From positions 1 through 64,000 of the forward strand of contig NAVB01000954.1 of the NCBI GenBank assembly GCA_002179805.1: DNA of 64,000 bases. Direction: 5' to 3'. The notes below the pieces were generated by a model. That model ran no database searches. It saw only the letters and a program-made list of their open reading frames with translations, and was not told where the DNA came from. Source of the DNA: Acanthamoeba lenticulata (Eukaryota; Discosea; Longamoebia; Acanthamoebidae). Made by a program: the position numbers and the translations under genes. Positions 1-10,931 of the stretch are shown one piece after another. Numbering within the stretch: the first letter of the stretch is position 1; every line of letters starts with the position of its first letter.

Positions 1-19
1 TTTTTTGTTTTTTCTGTAG

Positions 20-85
20 GAGTACATCAACAAGTGGTGGGACGTCGTCAACTGGAACTTTGTCAACAAGCAGCTGAAGCAGTAA
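20..85 (+). CDS. C-terminal exon of an unidentified gene entering from the left
   Basis: A polypyrimidine tract (1-17) and AG at 18-19 form an acceptor. The following 66 nt read 21 codons to TAA at 83-85, with a Trp/Asn/Lys-rich tail (INKWWDVVNWNF). The rest of the gene lies outside the window. The peptide is too short to assign to a family, and the reading frame across the acceptor is inferred only from the absence of an earlier stop. Confidence 0.5.
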   Translation, partial: EYINKWWDVVNWNFVNKQLKQ

Positions 86-199
86 AGTGCCGAGACTTGC
101 GACGCTTCCTGGCGCGTGTTCTGGCACGAGCTTGCCCCCGTTGTCTGCTTGACAGCTAGCAATAAAGGAGAAGAAGGCTTGTACAAGCAACGTTTGCGA

Positions 200-869
200 T
201 CACATGTTGTCCTTTCGCTCCCAGCTTCGCTTGTGGTTGAATCTGAGTTGCGGGCACGAAAGGTACGAAGGTGAGATGCACAGCAAGAGGCCAAGGAAAA
301 GCTCGATGACACCTAGGGAGGACGTACCGCCAGAAGAGCGGCTCCTTTTTGCCCTTCTTCTGTCTGGTCGCTTCCGCTTCGAGTTGTCTGGCACGCACGT
401 CGACAGCATAGGCTTGTCGCTCGCGAGCTCTCTGCAACTTGGCCTGCGCGTCGAGGAAGCTCTTCTCATCGCTGATCCTCGCCGCTTCTGTCAAGTCACC
501 AGCTTGCAGTGCAGTTTCGAGCCTCTGCCGAAACAGCCGCTATGGAGGGCGGTAAGTGCAGTGTGTCCCACAGTGCGGAGGAAGCGGTACCTCGGCCTGT
601 TCTATGGCGAGGAGCTCAGACTCGTGGAGGCAGCGATCGGCCGCGGCGAGAAAGGGTTGCAAGGCTTCCCACTCTTCGTTCTGCTGCAGCTTGGTTTCCG
701 GTGCAGTGTTGTCTTCAAGCCTGCTTTTCTTGCGGGCAGGAGCTGAGGGCTCTTCCTTGTCTGTTGTTGCCGACTGCACTGGAAGTAAATGAGATGAGCT
801 CTCTGAAGCCCTCTTCTTTACCCTAATGGCCTCCAGCCTCGCTCTCCTGCTCTGTTGCTTCTCCTCCAT
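200..869 (-). CDS. FAM204A-like small nuclear/coiled-coil protein
   Basis: Three exons, complement(join(200..242,328..539,591..869)), give 177 aa starting at ATG 869. Introns are GT-AG (gtaccg...catag and gtacgt...ctcag). The protein has a basic N-terminus (MEEKQQSRRARLEAIRVKKR), a W-x2-L-x3-F motif near residue 70, a helical segment with EAARISDE, and a C-terminus ending LFWRFNHKRSWERKDNM. Human FAM204A has the same order: W..L..YF, an E-A-x2-L-S helix, and a tail WGFEAKKRWETKSNM. The tail appears only after splicing the last intron, which supports the model. The biochemical role of FAM204A is not established. The gene is divergent from uL2, with 176 bp between the two start codons, so they probably share a promoter region. 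Upstream in-frame codons to 923 are an alternative start. Confidence 0.72.
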
Positions 870-971
870 TACTTGGCCTTTTTTTCTTTCTGCTGGAAAA
901 CTCGGGGAGCGGAGGAAGCCCACAAAAAACCTGTTGTCGGCATGTTTTATGTCGACCAGCGAAGCTGGTGC

Positions 972-1045
972 TATTTATCCAGGGACGCCACAGTTTCTTC
1001 CTTTCTCTCTTTTTCTTCTCCTCTCGTATCGCTTATCCTGCCGCT
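972..1045 (+). promoter_or_regulatory. Core promoter and pyrimidine-rich leader of uL2
   Basis: A TATTTAT element lies at 972-978, about 70 bp before the start codon. It is followed by a near-continuous pyrimidine run at 991-1022. A TATA-like box about 25-30 bp ahead of a C/T tract is the layout expected for a ribosomal-protein gene with a TOP-like leader. The transcription start itself is inferred, not seen. Confidence 0.45.
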
Positions 1046-2030
1046 ATGGGTCGTGTAATCAGGGGCCAAAGGAAGGGTAAGGGAAGCGTCTTCAAGGTAT
1101 TGTTCCTCGCCTCTCTCTTTGTGTCCTCTCCAGCGTTCTTTCTTTGCAAGGTTGTGAAGATTGTTATGCCTAATCTTCGCGCGATTTGTTTGTTTTCATC
1201 ATTTTTGTAGGCGCACACCTTCCACAGGAAGGGAGCTGCCCAGCACCGTAAGCTCGACTTTGCCGAGCGCAAGGGCTACATCAAGGGTGTGGTGAAGGAT
1301 ATCATCCACGACCCTGGCAGGGGTGCCCCTCTCGCCAAGGTTCAGTTCAAGAACCCCTACAAGTACGGTCTTGACAAGGAGCTCTTCATCGCTGCTGAGG
1401 GCATGCACAGCGGCCAGTTCGTGTACTGCGGCAAGAAGGGTACGTGCTTTGACCTGATAATTTTTTTTTTTGCGTTTCCATTTTTCAGTTACTCAGATTG
1501 TGTTTCTTCAATCGATGATTCTCCTCCGTTTAACAGCCCAGCTCGCTGTCGGCAACGTTCTCCCCGTCGGCTCCATGCCTGAGGGTACCATCATTTGCAA
1601 CGTTGAGACCAAGCCCGGTGACCGTGGTTCCCTTGCCCGTACCTCTGGCAACTACGCCACCCTCGTGTCTCACAACCCCGACGAGGGTGTGTCGAGGATC
1701 AAGCTCCCCTCGGGCGCCAAGAAGGCCATCCCCTCGGAGGCTCGCGCCATGGTTGGCATCGTTGCCGGTGGTGGCAGGATCGATAAGCCCATGCTGAAGG
1801 CCGGTCGTGCCTACTACAAGTACAAGGCCAAGAGGAACTGCTGGCCTCGCGTGCGTGGTGTGGCCATGAACCCCGTGGACCACCCGCACGGTGGTGGTAA
1901 CCACCAGCACATCGGTCACGCCTCGACCGTCCGCAGGGATGCCCCCTCTGGTCAGAAGGTTGGTCTCATTGCTGCCCGCCGTACTGGTCGCATTTCTGGC
2001 TCCAAGAAGGTTACCTTCAACGAGGAGTAA
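1046..2030 (+). CDS. RPL8: Cytosolic large-subunit ribosomal protein uL2 (L8)
   Basis: Three exons, join(1046..1096,1211..1439,1537..2030), encode 257 aa, the same length as human RPL8. The protein starts [17 protein letters not shown] and contains the hallmark uL2 segments: [33 protein letters not shown] around the universally conserved peptidyl-transferase-centre histidine, and [20 protein letters not shown]. uL2 is a core 60S protein needed for peptidyl transferase assembly. Splice junctions are exact against the family ([13 protein letters not shown]). Codon use is strongly biased to C/G-ending codons, as expected for high expression. A polyadenylation-type AATAAA follows at 2062. Confidence 0.97.
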
Positions 2031-2061
2031 ATCTGGCGTTGTTCTTCTTCCCGCTCTTGCC

Positions 2062-2067
2062 AATAAA
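2062..2067 (+). terminator. AATAAA polyadenylation signal after uL2
   Basis: AATAAA lies 32 nt beyond the uL2 stop codon in the sequence ccaataaaaacc. Position and sequence fit a eukaryotic poly(A) signal. The cleavage site cannot be seen. Confidence 0.5.
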
Positions 2068-2313
2068 AACCCCAAAGTACAAAGAATGCCAGAGTCCAGC
2101 TGCTCACCTCTTCTTCACGTGAGTTCCCCATCTTGCCGTTCGGCTCTGCGCTGCCGAACAGGCGAAGAAACATTCATGCGCAATTTTAAGTGGGAAAAAT
2201 CCGACGGTCCACCGGGTTGGGGCCGGTCGACAGAGCGTGCCGCCACACATTTGCACACGGCAGAGTGGAGTGTTAATCGAACACGTCTATTCGTTCATTC
2301 GCCTTGAATTGCC

Positions 2314-5300
2314 ATGGTAATTGATCTGTTATGACGTTTGTGGTGCTGCATAATGGTTTGGCAACAATTTGTGTTTAATGCACGATTTTCATTTGGTATG
2401 CACAGTCGTCGAAGAAGGGTGGTAAGACCCAGCCAAAGGCCCCTCTCCACACTCTGCCCAGTGAGGAGGAGCAGAAGAAGGTCCTCGAAGAAGCGAAGGC
2501 AACTCTTAATCGAGAGGCTTTCCACATGAAGCGCTGCTTGGTACGCTTTCCTCTTCACGACCACGCATCCCACCCCAGCCAAATTCACTCATTTTTTTTG
2601 TCAACACAGGATAACAAGAAGCTGATGGAGGCTCTCAAGCATGCCTCGAGCATGATCTCGGAACTGAGGACTTCGCTCCTCTCCCCTAAGAACTATTACG
2701 AGCTTTGTACAGCCTTCTTGCACTTCATCTTCTCGCCCGTCAATCTAATTCGCTCTTTGTTTTCTTTGTTTGTTGCAGACATGCAAGCCTTTGATCAACT
2801 GCGACACCTCGAAGCCTTCCTAAGCGAGGAGAAACAAAGGGGCAAAAAGATGAGCGAGCTCTACGAAGTCGTCCAGTATGCTGGCAATATCCTTCCTCGC
2901 CTGTACGTCCGCCCGCCACGTCTCGTTTGCTCGTGGTTCTAGGTGCTCCTAGGTATGAACGGCCGTGTTCTTGCCTACCCACAGGTACCTGTTGATCACG
3001 GTGGGCTCAATTTACATCAAGACCAAGGAAGCGCCTGCCAAGGACGTGCTGCGTGATCTGGTGGAGATGTGCCGCGGTGTGCAGCACCCCACACGCGGTC
3101 TCTTCCTCCGCAACTACCTCTCCGAGATGACTAAGGACAAGCTGCCTGACGTGGGCTCCGAATACGAGGGGTGCGCTTTCAGCTGATGGTGTCTCTGTTT
3201 CTTAGCTCTTTATTGATGAACACGTGCTGACCTACTTGTGTGTCGATCAGGACTGGCGGTGATGTGACCGATTCCATCTCCTTCATCCTCCAGAACTTCA
3301 CCGAGATGAACAAGCTCTGGGTGAGGATGCAGCACCAGGTACACCGTCAGGAACCGCACCTTGCCGCAGCCAAGTAATGGACCAAAAATGACCTTTTTTC
3401 TTCCTCCGACAGGGTCCGGTAAGGGACAAGGCCAGGAGGGAGCAGGAGCGGCGCGAGCTTCGCTTGCTTGTGGGAAAGAATCTCGCTCGTCTGTCCCAGC
3501 TTGATGGCGTCGATGTGGGCATCTTCAAGGAGGTATCTTCTAAAATTGCTTTTTACCATTCGCTGCGCCTCCTCCTCAACAACTTGCGTTGTCGCTTACC
3601 GGTGTGTGTGCGTGTGTGTGTGTGTGTTGGTATTGTGTAGACTGTGCTGCCGCGCATCATCGAGCAGGTGGTCAACTGCCGCGATCAGATCGCCCAGCAG
3701 TACCTCATGGAGATCATCATCCAGATCTTCCCCGACCACTTCCACCTTCAGACTCTGGAGCCCTTCCTCGATGTGCGTCTCTGCTTGTTTATTTTGATTA
3801 TTGTGCTGCCTTGTTGCGGCCTTACTCGTACGGCTGGTTAATTTCTTCGTCGATGTGTCTTTGCCACAGACCTGCGCCAAGCTGCAGGCCACCGTCGATG
3901 TGAAGTCGATCGTGGTGAGCATGCTCGACAGGCTCGCCAATTTTGCTGCCCAGGAGCCGACCAACTTCCCCCGGGAGATCGACGTTTTCCAGATCTTCTC
4001 CACCGCCATCACCAACATCATCGAGGTGAGGACCTATCGCTTGCTTGGTCACTGCGCGTGTTCCAACCATGGGGCGCACACTTAGGCTAACTCACGGTAT
4101 GTATTCATTTAAAACCTTAACAGCAACGCCCCAAGATGACCGCCGAGGACATGCTCGCCCTCTACGTCTCGCTGCTCAACCTGTCGCTCAAGGTCTACCC
4201 CGACAAGCTGGAGTACGTCGACCAGGTCTTCAACAACGTCTCTACTCTCCTCGCTAAGCTCAAGGAAGACGGGTACTTTTTCTTCATTTTTATTTTATTT
4301 TTATTTTTGATTTATTTCAGTATACAGCGCAAGCTCACGCTGTTATGTTCCTGCTTTTCCGCATGCCAGCGTCGACTACTCGAGCAAGGAGTGCGTGAAG
4401 CACCTCCAAAGCCTGCTCAACATCCCGCTCTCGGTCTACAACAACGTCCTGGTTCTTCTCAAGCTCGACAACTACATCACAATCATCCCGCACCTCGGCT
4501 ACGCCAACAGGTGCGTCCTCATCCCAATTGGCTTGCCCTCCCCTCAAGAGAGTGAGAGCCTGATGCGGGATCACGTGACGCCGTGTGCAGGCGTAAGATC
4601 GCGCTCGAGATCATCAATAACGCGATTGCCAATGAGACGCGCATCCCTGAAGCTGAGGACGTGGCCAAGCTCTTCCTTGCTGTTCAGCCCCTGCTTAAGG
4701 ACGAGGAGGACCAGACCGAGCTCGACCCGGAGGACTTTGAGGAGGATCAGAACAAGGTGGCCTCGCTCATCCACCTCTTCCACAACGAGAACGCCGAGAA
4801 ACTCTTCCTCGTACACCCCCTCCCTCAATAATCGTAATAATTTTTCTCTCCTTTCAAAAACATTTATTAATATACAATTAAATCGGGGTGCAGATCTACG
4901 CAACGGCACGCAAGGTGTTTGGTCAGGGAGGCATGAAGCGGATCAGGTTCACCCTGCCGCCGCTCGTATTCCGATCTCTGCGGCTGGCTGCGGTGCTGCA
5001 GGCCAAGGCCGCCAGCGACGAAGAGTGGAACAAGGTGGGCAAGCGCGTGTTCAAGTTTGCGCACGAGACAGTCACCGCCCTCGCGCGGACCGACTACAAG
5101 CAGCTGGCCATGCGCCTCTTCCTCCAGTGCGCCGAGGCCGCCTCGCGGGCTGGCTTCGAAACCATCGCCTACGAGTTCCTCACACAGGTCTACGAGATCT
5201 ACGAGAGCGAGGTGGCCGAGTCCAAGGCTCAGTTCCGCGCCATGACAGAGATCATAGGTATGTGCTCCCTCCTGGCACTGCTGGATCGTCGGTTCTCTGC

Positions 5301-5996
5301 GCTCAAGTTAGTTGTGGTCGGCAGGCACGCTGCAAACGATGCGGGTATTCGGAGAGGAGAACTACGACGCGCTGTCGACCAAGACCGCCGTGCACTCGGC
5401 CAAGCTGCTCAAGAAGCACGACCAGTGCCGCGCTGTCTACATGTGCTCCCACCTCTTCTGGAAACCCGACGCTCAGGTGCGCCCCATCCTGCCCCATCGC
5501 TTTGTTGCTGGTTCGTCTCTAATGTGCAATCATGTTGTTGTTGTTGTCGTCGGGCGAAATGCACGCAGGGCGACGGGCTCAAGGAAGGCAAGCGCGTGCT
5601 GGAGTGCTTGCAGAAGTCGCTGCGCATTGCCGACGCGTGCATGGACTCGTCCATGAACGTGAAGCTCTTCGTGGAAATCCTCAACGAGTACCTCTATTAC
5701 TTTGAGGCCCGGAACGAAGCTGTACGCCTTTCTCTTGCACAACGTCCACGAGTTGACATCAACTCACACACCAAACTGCAATACGCACACAGGTGGCGCC
5801 CAAGTACCTGACGGGATTGATCGCGCTGATCAAGACCAACCTGGGCAACATGGAGGCCTCGGAAGCTGGCGCGGACGGCAACTCGGCGGAGAAGGCCGAG
5901 CAGGTGAACACGTTCTACAACAACACCCTCAATCACATCAAGCTCAAGAAGACCGCCAGGGGCAGCATTCCGGCCTACACGGAGATCGAGCTCTGA
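2314..5996 (+). CDS. VPS35: Retromer subunit VPS35
   Basis: Sixteen exons give 807 aa (human about 796): 2314..2316, 2406..2540, 2610..2706, 2779..2902, 2985..3170, 3251..3338, 3413..3532, 3641..3772, 3870..4025, 4124..4272, 4370..4510, 4591..4810, 4894..5257, 5325..5476, 5569..5721, 5793..5996. VPS35 is the alpha-solenoid scaffold of the retromer cargo-recognition complex, which recycles receptors from endosomes. Diagnostic segments include [39 protein letters not shown] (the VPS26-binding PRLYL region), [21 protein letters not shown] and AHLFW. All exons join in frame and the total length is divisible by three. The first coding exon is only the ATG, with a phase-0 intron directly after it (2317-2405). 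Terminal residues AYTEIEL resemble the metazoan IYEGLIL tail. Confidence 0.96.
3602..3627 (+). repeat. (GT)n microsatellite in a VPS35 intron
   Basis: About 12 GT units, interrupted once by C, lie just before the acceptor of the intron 3533-3640 and leave the polypyrimidine tract purine-interrupted. Confidence 0.8.
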
Positions 5997-6226
5997 TCCA
6001 CCAGCTAATCCTCACTTTGCCTTCATCGGCGCGTGATTGATCATCACAAATAAATCTCACGCCGGTGTCCTTCCCGCTGCCCTTGTCGCTGTCGTTGTTG
6101 TGTCTCCTGTCCCGCTCGCCCCGACAAGCAAGAACGAGGAAGTTGTGACGAGTCGACAGAAAATACACGCAAATCCGCAAATACTCATTATTGAGGAGTT
6201 CTTTCTGCGTTCTTGGTGGTAGCATC

Positions 6227-9200
6227 ATGGAAGACGAGCAGCAACAACAACAAGAAGCGCAGGCGAAGAATGAAGAGGAAAAGGCGTCGCCTCGGGAGGT
6301 GATCGGGCTCATGAAGCGGGGTACAGTGCACTCCTCCTGCACTGCTGCCAAAATCTCCTGAAGATCTGGCTAAAAACCTAACCTTGTGTGTGACCGACAG
6401 GTTGCTCCTTCCTCAAGTGCGGCTCTCGCGGCAGGTACTTTATCCCCAAAAGCGCTTGGTTCCTAGGAGTAGAGCTCACGCCGTCTTGTGGACTAGTCCA
6501 CACTTCCGCGAGCTTAAGCTCAGTGGGGACCTGACCACGCTCTCATGGACGAGCCCCAAGAAGACCAGCAACCAGTCCACTATTGAAGTGTCCGATATCA
6601 AGGCAAGCCGCCCTCCTCTTTGCACCAGCAGTCGATCCTTTGCTCCCATGCCATGCCATGCCAATGAGGGACATGCCGTTGTGGTGGTGGACCTTCTTGC
6701 AGGAAATCCGTATCGGCCAGAACACGCCCGTGTTCAAGAAGAACCGGAAGCCCGAGTACGAGAACGTGTCCTTCTCCATCATCTATGCGGACAAGACCCT
6801 TGACCTCGTCGCCAAGAACGTCCGCGAACGCGACATGTACGCGCTGCAGCATTCAATTCCTCCGTATTGGTTTCCCTCCCAGTGACCACCTCACGCTCAT
6901 GCACGTTCTCTTTCATCCGTTTGACATCTCAGATGGGTGCAAGGCCTCAAGATCCTCACGCTGGAGCCGCACCTCCTCACTGGTGCTCCCCCCGCCTTCC
7001 ATCCACTAGTACTCGCGCCCTCCGTGGCCGATCCTGACTGGACGGACCAACAGAGGCCGACACCGTGGCGACCGATGAGGAAAAGGTGGCCGTCAAGTTC
7101 AAGGGCAACCGCACGATCGTGGAAAAGCGCGAGAACAGCAACGACGTCTACGCCTGGGGACAAGGCACGCTTCACGCAGGACCCTCTCCACGCTGGAAAT
7201 AGCTGACAAAAACAATCCACAAACCCAAAAAAAAAAAAAAAACAAAAACAAAAACATAAACAAAACACACGGCAGGCAAGAACGGGCGGGTGGGACACGG
7301 CGACGAGGTCGACCACAAGACGCCGCGCGTGCTGGAGGCCCTCCTGGGCCGGGACGTGCGCGGCATCGCCTGCGGCACGGCCCACACGGCCGCTTGGAAC
7401 GGCGCCGGCGTGCTCTTCACGTGGGGAGCCGGCGAAGGCCGCCTCGGCCACGACCACGAACGAGGCACCGCGACCTCCCCCCCCCCCCATCATTGCTCCC
7501 GTGGCCTGGACCGTTTTGATGACGAGACAACCGGATCCAGATCGCTTCATCCCGCTCGAGGTGTCGGCCCTGTCCACCCGGAAGGTGGTGCAAGCGGCCT
7601 GCGGCTATGGCCACACGGCGGCCATCACGGGTGCGGCGCCCGCCAGCTTTCTCTTGATTGATAAAAGCGCAATCGATTGCGATGGTGGCTGACTTGTCGC
7701 GCTCCAACAACCAACAACCAACAACCAAAGATGCCGGGCGCGTGTTCACGTGGGGCAACGGCCGGGGCGGCGTGCTGGGCCACGGCGATGAGTCCTCGTC
7801 GCCGACCCCGCGCGAGGTGGCCAGTCTCGCCCTTCAGGTCCGCATGACCTCCCCCCCCCCAAATCACAACCATTCGAGTCGGGCTCGCTTGTTCACCCGG
7901 CAGTTGCTCGTGCGGGCGCGTATCTCCACACACACACACAAACACACATGTACAGGGCGTGGTGGCCAAGTGGGTCGCCACCGGGTACTCGAGCACAGCC
8001 GTCGCCACAGGTCAAACAAAAAGCGTCCCTTCTCTCACTTTCATGCTCTTTCGCAACGCCTCACATCCGGGCGTGCTTAAATGACGTATATATATATATA
8101 TTATAGCTGCCGGTACGACGTATGTGTGGGGCGCCAATGAAAAGGGCCAGCTTGGACTGGGTGACCGCACTCCGCGCGCCATCCCCGTCCTCCTCTCTGA
8201 CCTGGCCAACGCGCCCATCTCCCGCATCGCCTGGTTCGTCTCCCGCCTCCTTCCCGTCCCGTAGATGGGAACGCGTTCTGCCTGACTGACGGCCATGGCC
8301 CTTCTCCTCGGCCATCCCGGTCGGGCGACGACTCGCATCTCTCGCTGCCGCCATCGACCAACTCGGCAGTGGCAAGTGGCACACGGTGGCCGTGTCGAGT
8401 ACGCATTACCACCTCGTCCTCCCAATGACTGCATTCCACACATACCGATCTCCCCGCTCCCAACTTACGCTTGAATGAGCAGGCGCGGGCCAGGTGTGGG
8501 CCTGGGGCAGCGGGACGTGCGGCCAGCTGGGCCACGGCACCGAGGTACGTCGGCCGTGCTCGGCCCTGGTGACTCGGTCGAGAGACCTGATGATGATATT
8601 ATTGGCGAGGGGAGCGCAGGAAGAGGAGCTGGTCCCGCGGCAGGTGATGGCCTTGGAGCAGGTCAACGTCATCGCGGTCGCTGCCGGCACCGCCCACACG
8701 GCCGCCCTCACGAGTACGCGCCGCGCGGCGGTGCCCGCCCAGCGTGACACGGTGGCCTCACCACACACAAAACACAAAAACACGACGCCCGCAGGTCAGG
8801 GCCAAGTGTGGACCTGGGGCGACGGCGGAGACGGCCAACTGGGCCACGGCGCCATCATCCTGCGTCACTCCAAGCCCCTCCTGGTCGAGGCCCTGAAGGG
8901 TTCGTAGTCCCCGTCCGCCGTTCGTCTGTGCTGAGCCCTGACTGGGATGACAGGTCGGGGCGTCGTGCACGTCGAGTGTGGAGGCCGCTACACGGCGGCC
9001 GTCATCGACTCGGGTGAGCTGTTCATGTGGGGCAACTCCAAATACGGCGCCCTCGGGGGCGGCCTCGCCGACGAAGTCGTGAGGTCCGGCTCCTCCCCCC
9101 CCCCTCTCTTCTCTCTCGCTCGCGTGTATGGGGGAGGTGATTGAGCTGAAGCTACGCCGCAACAGCGTGCCGCGCAAGGTGGAGACCATGGAGGGCAAGA

Positions 9201-9643
9201 AGGTGCGCGCGATCGCGTGCGGCAAGCGTCACTGCGCAGCGCTCGTGCTTCACGCATGGATCCCGGACGAGGAGTCTCTGCACTGGTGCGCCTCCTCGAT
9301 CCCCCGTGATGATGATGATGACATTTTTTTCCTTCCTGGCGCGATGTTCACCACCTTACCTCGTGCACGACGACCAGCATGGCGTGTAAGGCCTCGTTCA
9401 CCATGATTCGCCGGCGCCACCACTGCCGGGATTGTGGTGGTCTGTTCTGTGGGGCCTGTTCGTCCAAGCGCCTGGCCCTCCTCGATGCGTGCGCTCCCCT
9501 TCTCCCACATGCTCCCGCGTTGCGTGAGACCAGCGTTGATCTTTAGCTCACGGCGTTTTGGTTTTTGTACGCAAATCAGAGGCTTCTCGAACGCCGTGCG
9601 GGTGTGCGACCGCTGCCACGCCGCTCGCACCAAGGGCTCATGA
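6227..9643 (+). CDS. PH-RCC1-FYVE protein (PRAF-like, possible phosphoinositide-binding GEF-type protein)
   Basis: Nineteen exons sum to 1836 nt (611 aa); the first is 6227..6320 and the last 9580..9643. Domains in order: an N-terminal Gln-rich stretch; a PH domain of the plant PRAF type ([25 protein letters not shown], ending WVQGLKIL) at about residues 25-140; six or seven RCC1 blades at about 170-540 with repeats such as [50 protein letters not shown] and [15 protein letters not shown]; and a C-terminal FYVE finger with [18 protein letters not shown] and RVCDRCH. FYVE fingers bind PI3P on endosomes. RCC1 propellers in this family have been linked to small-GTPase exchange, but the substrate here is unknown. 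The plant C-terminal BRX region is absent. Three introns are GC-AG. Confidence 0.9.
6603..6702 (+). other. GC-AG intron in the PH domain
   Basis: The exon ends GTGTCCGATATCAAG and the intron opens gcaagc. The next exon starts GAAATCCGTATCGG. Joining here restores VSDIKEIRIGQ of the PH domain, and no nearby GT donor keeps that sequence. Confidence 0.75.
7165..7275 (+). other. GC-AG intron in the first RCC1 blade
   Basis: TACGCCTGGGGACAAG is followed by gcacgc, and the acceptor is cacggcag. The intron contains a long A-rich run (about 7228-7265). Splicing rebuilds the blade motif [16 protein letters not shown]; any upstream GT donor would delete it. Confidence 0.7.
7465..7540 (+). other. GC-AG intron between RCC1 blades
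   Basis: GGCCACGACCACGAACGAG is followed by gcaccg; the acceptor is ggatccag. The phase-1 join gives [14 protein letters not shown], a normal RCC1 linker. The intron includes a run of about a dozen C residues. It is less certain than the other two because the donor is weak. Confidence 0.6.
8087..8100 (+). repeat. (TA)7 microsatellite in a PRAF-like intron
   Basis: Seven TA units lie directly upstream of the acceptor attatag at 8101-8106. Confidence 0.8.
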
Positions 9644-9851
9644 CCAGCAAGGATGTGATGTTGTACAACACGAGAACAAAAAAAGAGATTGATTGATTGC
9701 CTTCGTCGTGCGGTGACGTCAGTGCGCCGCTCGTTCCAAGCGGACGGCGGCATTGCGCCACAGCCCGTCCCCACAGACACTTGCGCTGGCTCCCAAAAAT
9801 TGCGCAACAACATTCATGCTGGTGGCTAGTGACATACGGGCGAAGGTCCCG

Positions 9852-10830
9852 TCACTCGTCGTGGGTGAGGTCAATGGTGACCTTTTCGTGCACATCGCCG
9901 ATGAAACGAATGCGCCGGATCCGCGTCTTGTCGCCCCCTCCCATGTTGTCCTCAACCAGCAGACTCACCGAATCGACCTTTTGAAAGGACGCGAACCTGT
10001 TGCACCAACCCGTCGTCATCTTCATCAGCGACATCCCCGCAGGAAGGAGGCGCAGCGTACCTGATGGTCTTGAGCGGGATCTTGAGCACATTGCCACAGT
10101 CGCCGTCCTGCACAAGGTTCTCCTCGGAAAGGATGACGGTCTGCGCGGGCGTGGTGTCGCCCACGTCCTCAAAGCTGAGGTTGGGCTGGTTCACGAACAG
10201 CTTCACGGTCTTTGGTGCCGATCCTGCGCACACGGGAAAAAAAGCCACTACTTGCGTTATGTTGTGCTCGGAGTAGCGGCAAGAAGAAGCAGAGGCTGTC
10301 GGCACCGTCGTCAAAGACCTGGAGATGGATCTCGTGAAGCTTGAGGCGAGGCGCGAACTTGACCAGGAGCAGCAGCTGTTCATCGACGTTGCTCTCGAGG
10401 AAGCCGTCATCGCTCTAAGTCGGAAGGCCGAGTTGGTCGCGAGCTTTCAAGGCGGCCATGAGAGCGAGCCAGCAAGTACCTTTGGTGCTCCTCCCGCCTC
10501 GCCAGTCGTGGAGGCTTCTTGTTCTGGGGTGTCTTCCACCCTCTTCGTGTCATCGGTTGCTGTCTTGTCCGAAATGAACGGGAGGAACATGCTGGTGAAG
10601 CAGTGGTCGGTGCTCTCGTTGAGACACTGGCAAGCATCGCGCACGATCCAGTCGCCCACATCGACCTTGCACAACAGCTTTGGCTGCACCCACAATTCCC
10701 TGAGTCAGCTCAACTCCGCACAACCTTTCCTGCTTACATCCGCCACAGACTGGACCTTCTTGGCTGGCACGGTGTTGGCACCATGCTCATCCAGATCTAT
10801 GGTGGCGGCATGCTCCCTCTTTCTGTCCAT
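9852..10830 (-). CDS. PITH-domain protein (PITHD1 / TXNL1 C-terminal type)
   Basis: Five exons, complement(join(9852..9996,10061..10223,10306..10414,10480..10683,10738..10830)), give 237 aa. The PITH domain covers most of the protein: ACQCLNES, FLESNVDEQLLLLVKF, LKLHEIHLQVFDDG, KLFVNQPNLSFEDV, VDSVSLLVEDN and RIRRIRFIG. These match the TXNL1 C-terminal half (CECLNES, LESDCDEQLL, FIGTP). No thioredoxin fold precedes it, so it is a stand-alone PITH protein like PITHD1 (211 aa in human). PITH domains bind the 26S proteasome in TXNL1; whether this one does is unknown. The first intron (49 nt) and the choice of acceptor CAG before CCAAAG are the least certain points. It converges on the PRAF-like gene with 208 bp between stops. 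Confidence 0.85.
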
Positions 10831-10931
10831 GCTCTTGCGAAGATAAAACAATAAATTCTCACCCATTTTCCTCTATTTTCCTTATCGCGCCAGAACAGAA
10901 TAAATAAATATTCGCAGATAAATACATGAGC

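Noticed and set aside
7228..7265. A-rich run considered as a retroposon poly(A) tail
   Set aside because: It sits within a GC-AG intron of the PRAF-like gene, with no element body or target-site duplication.
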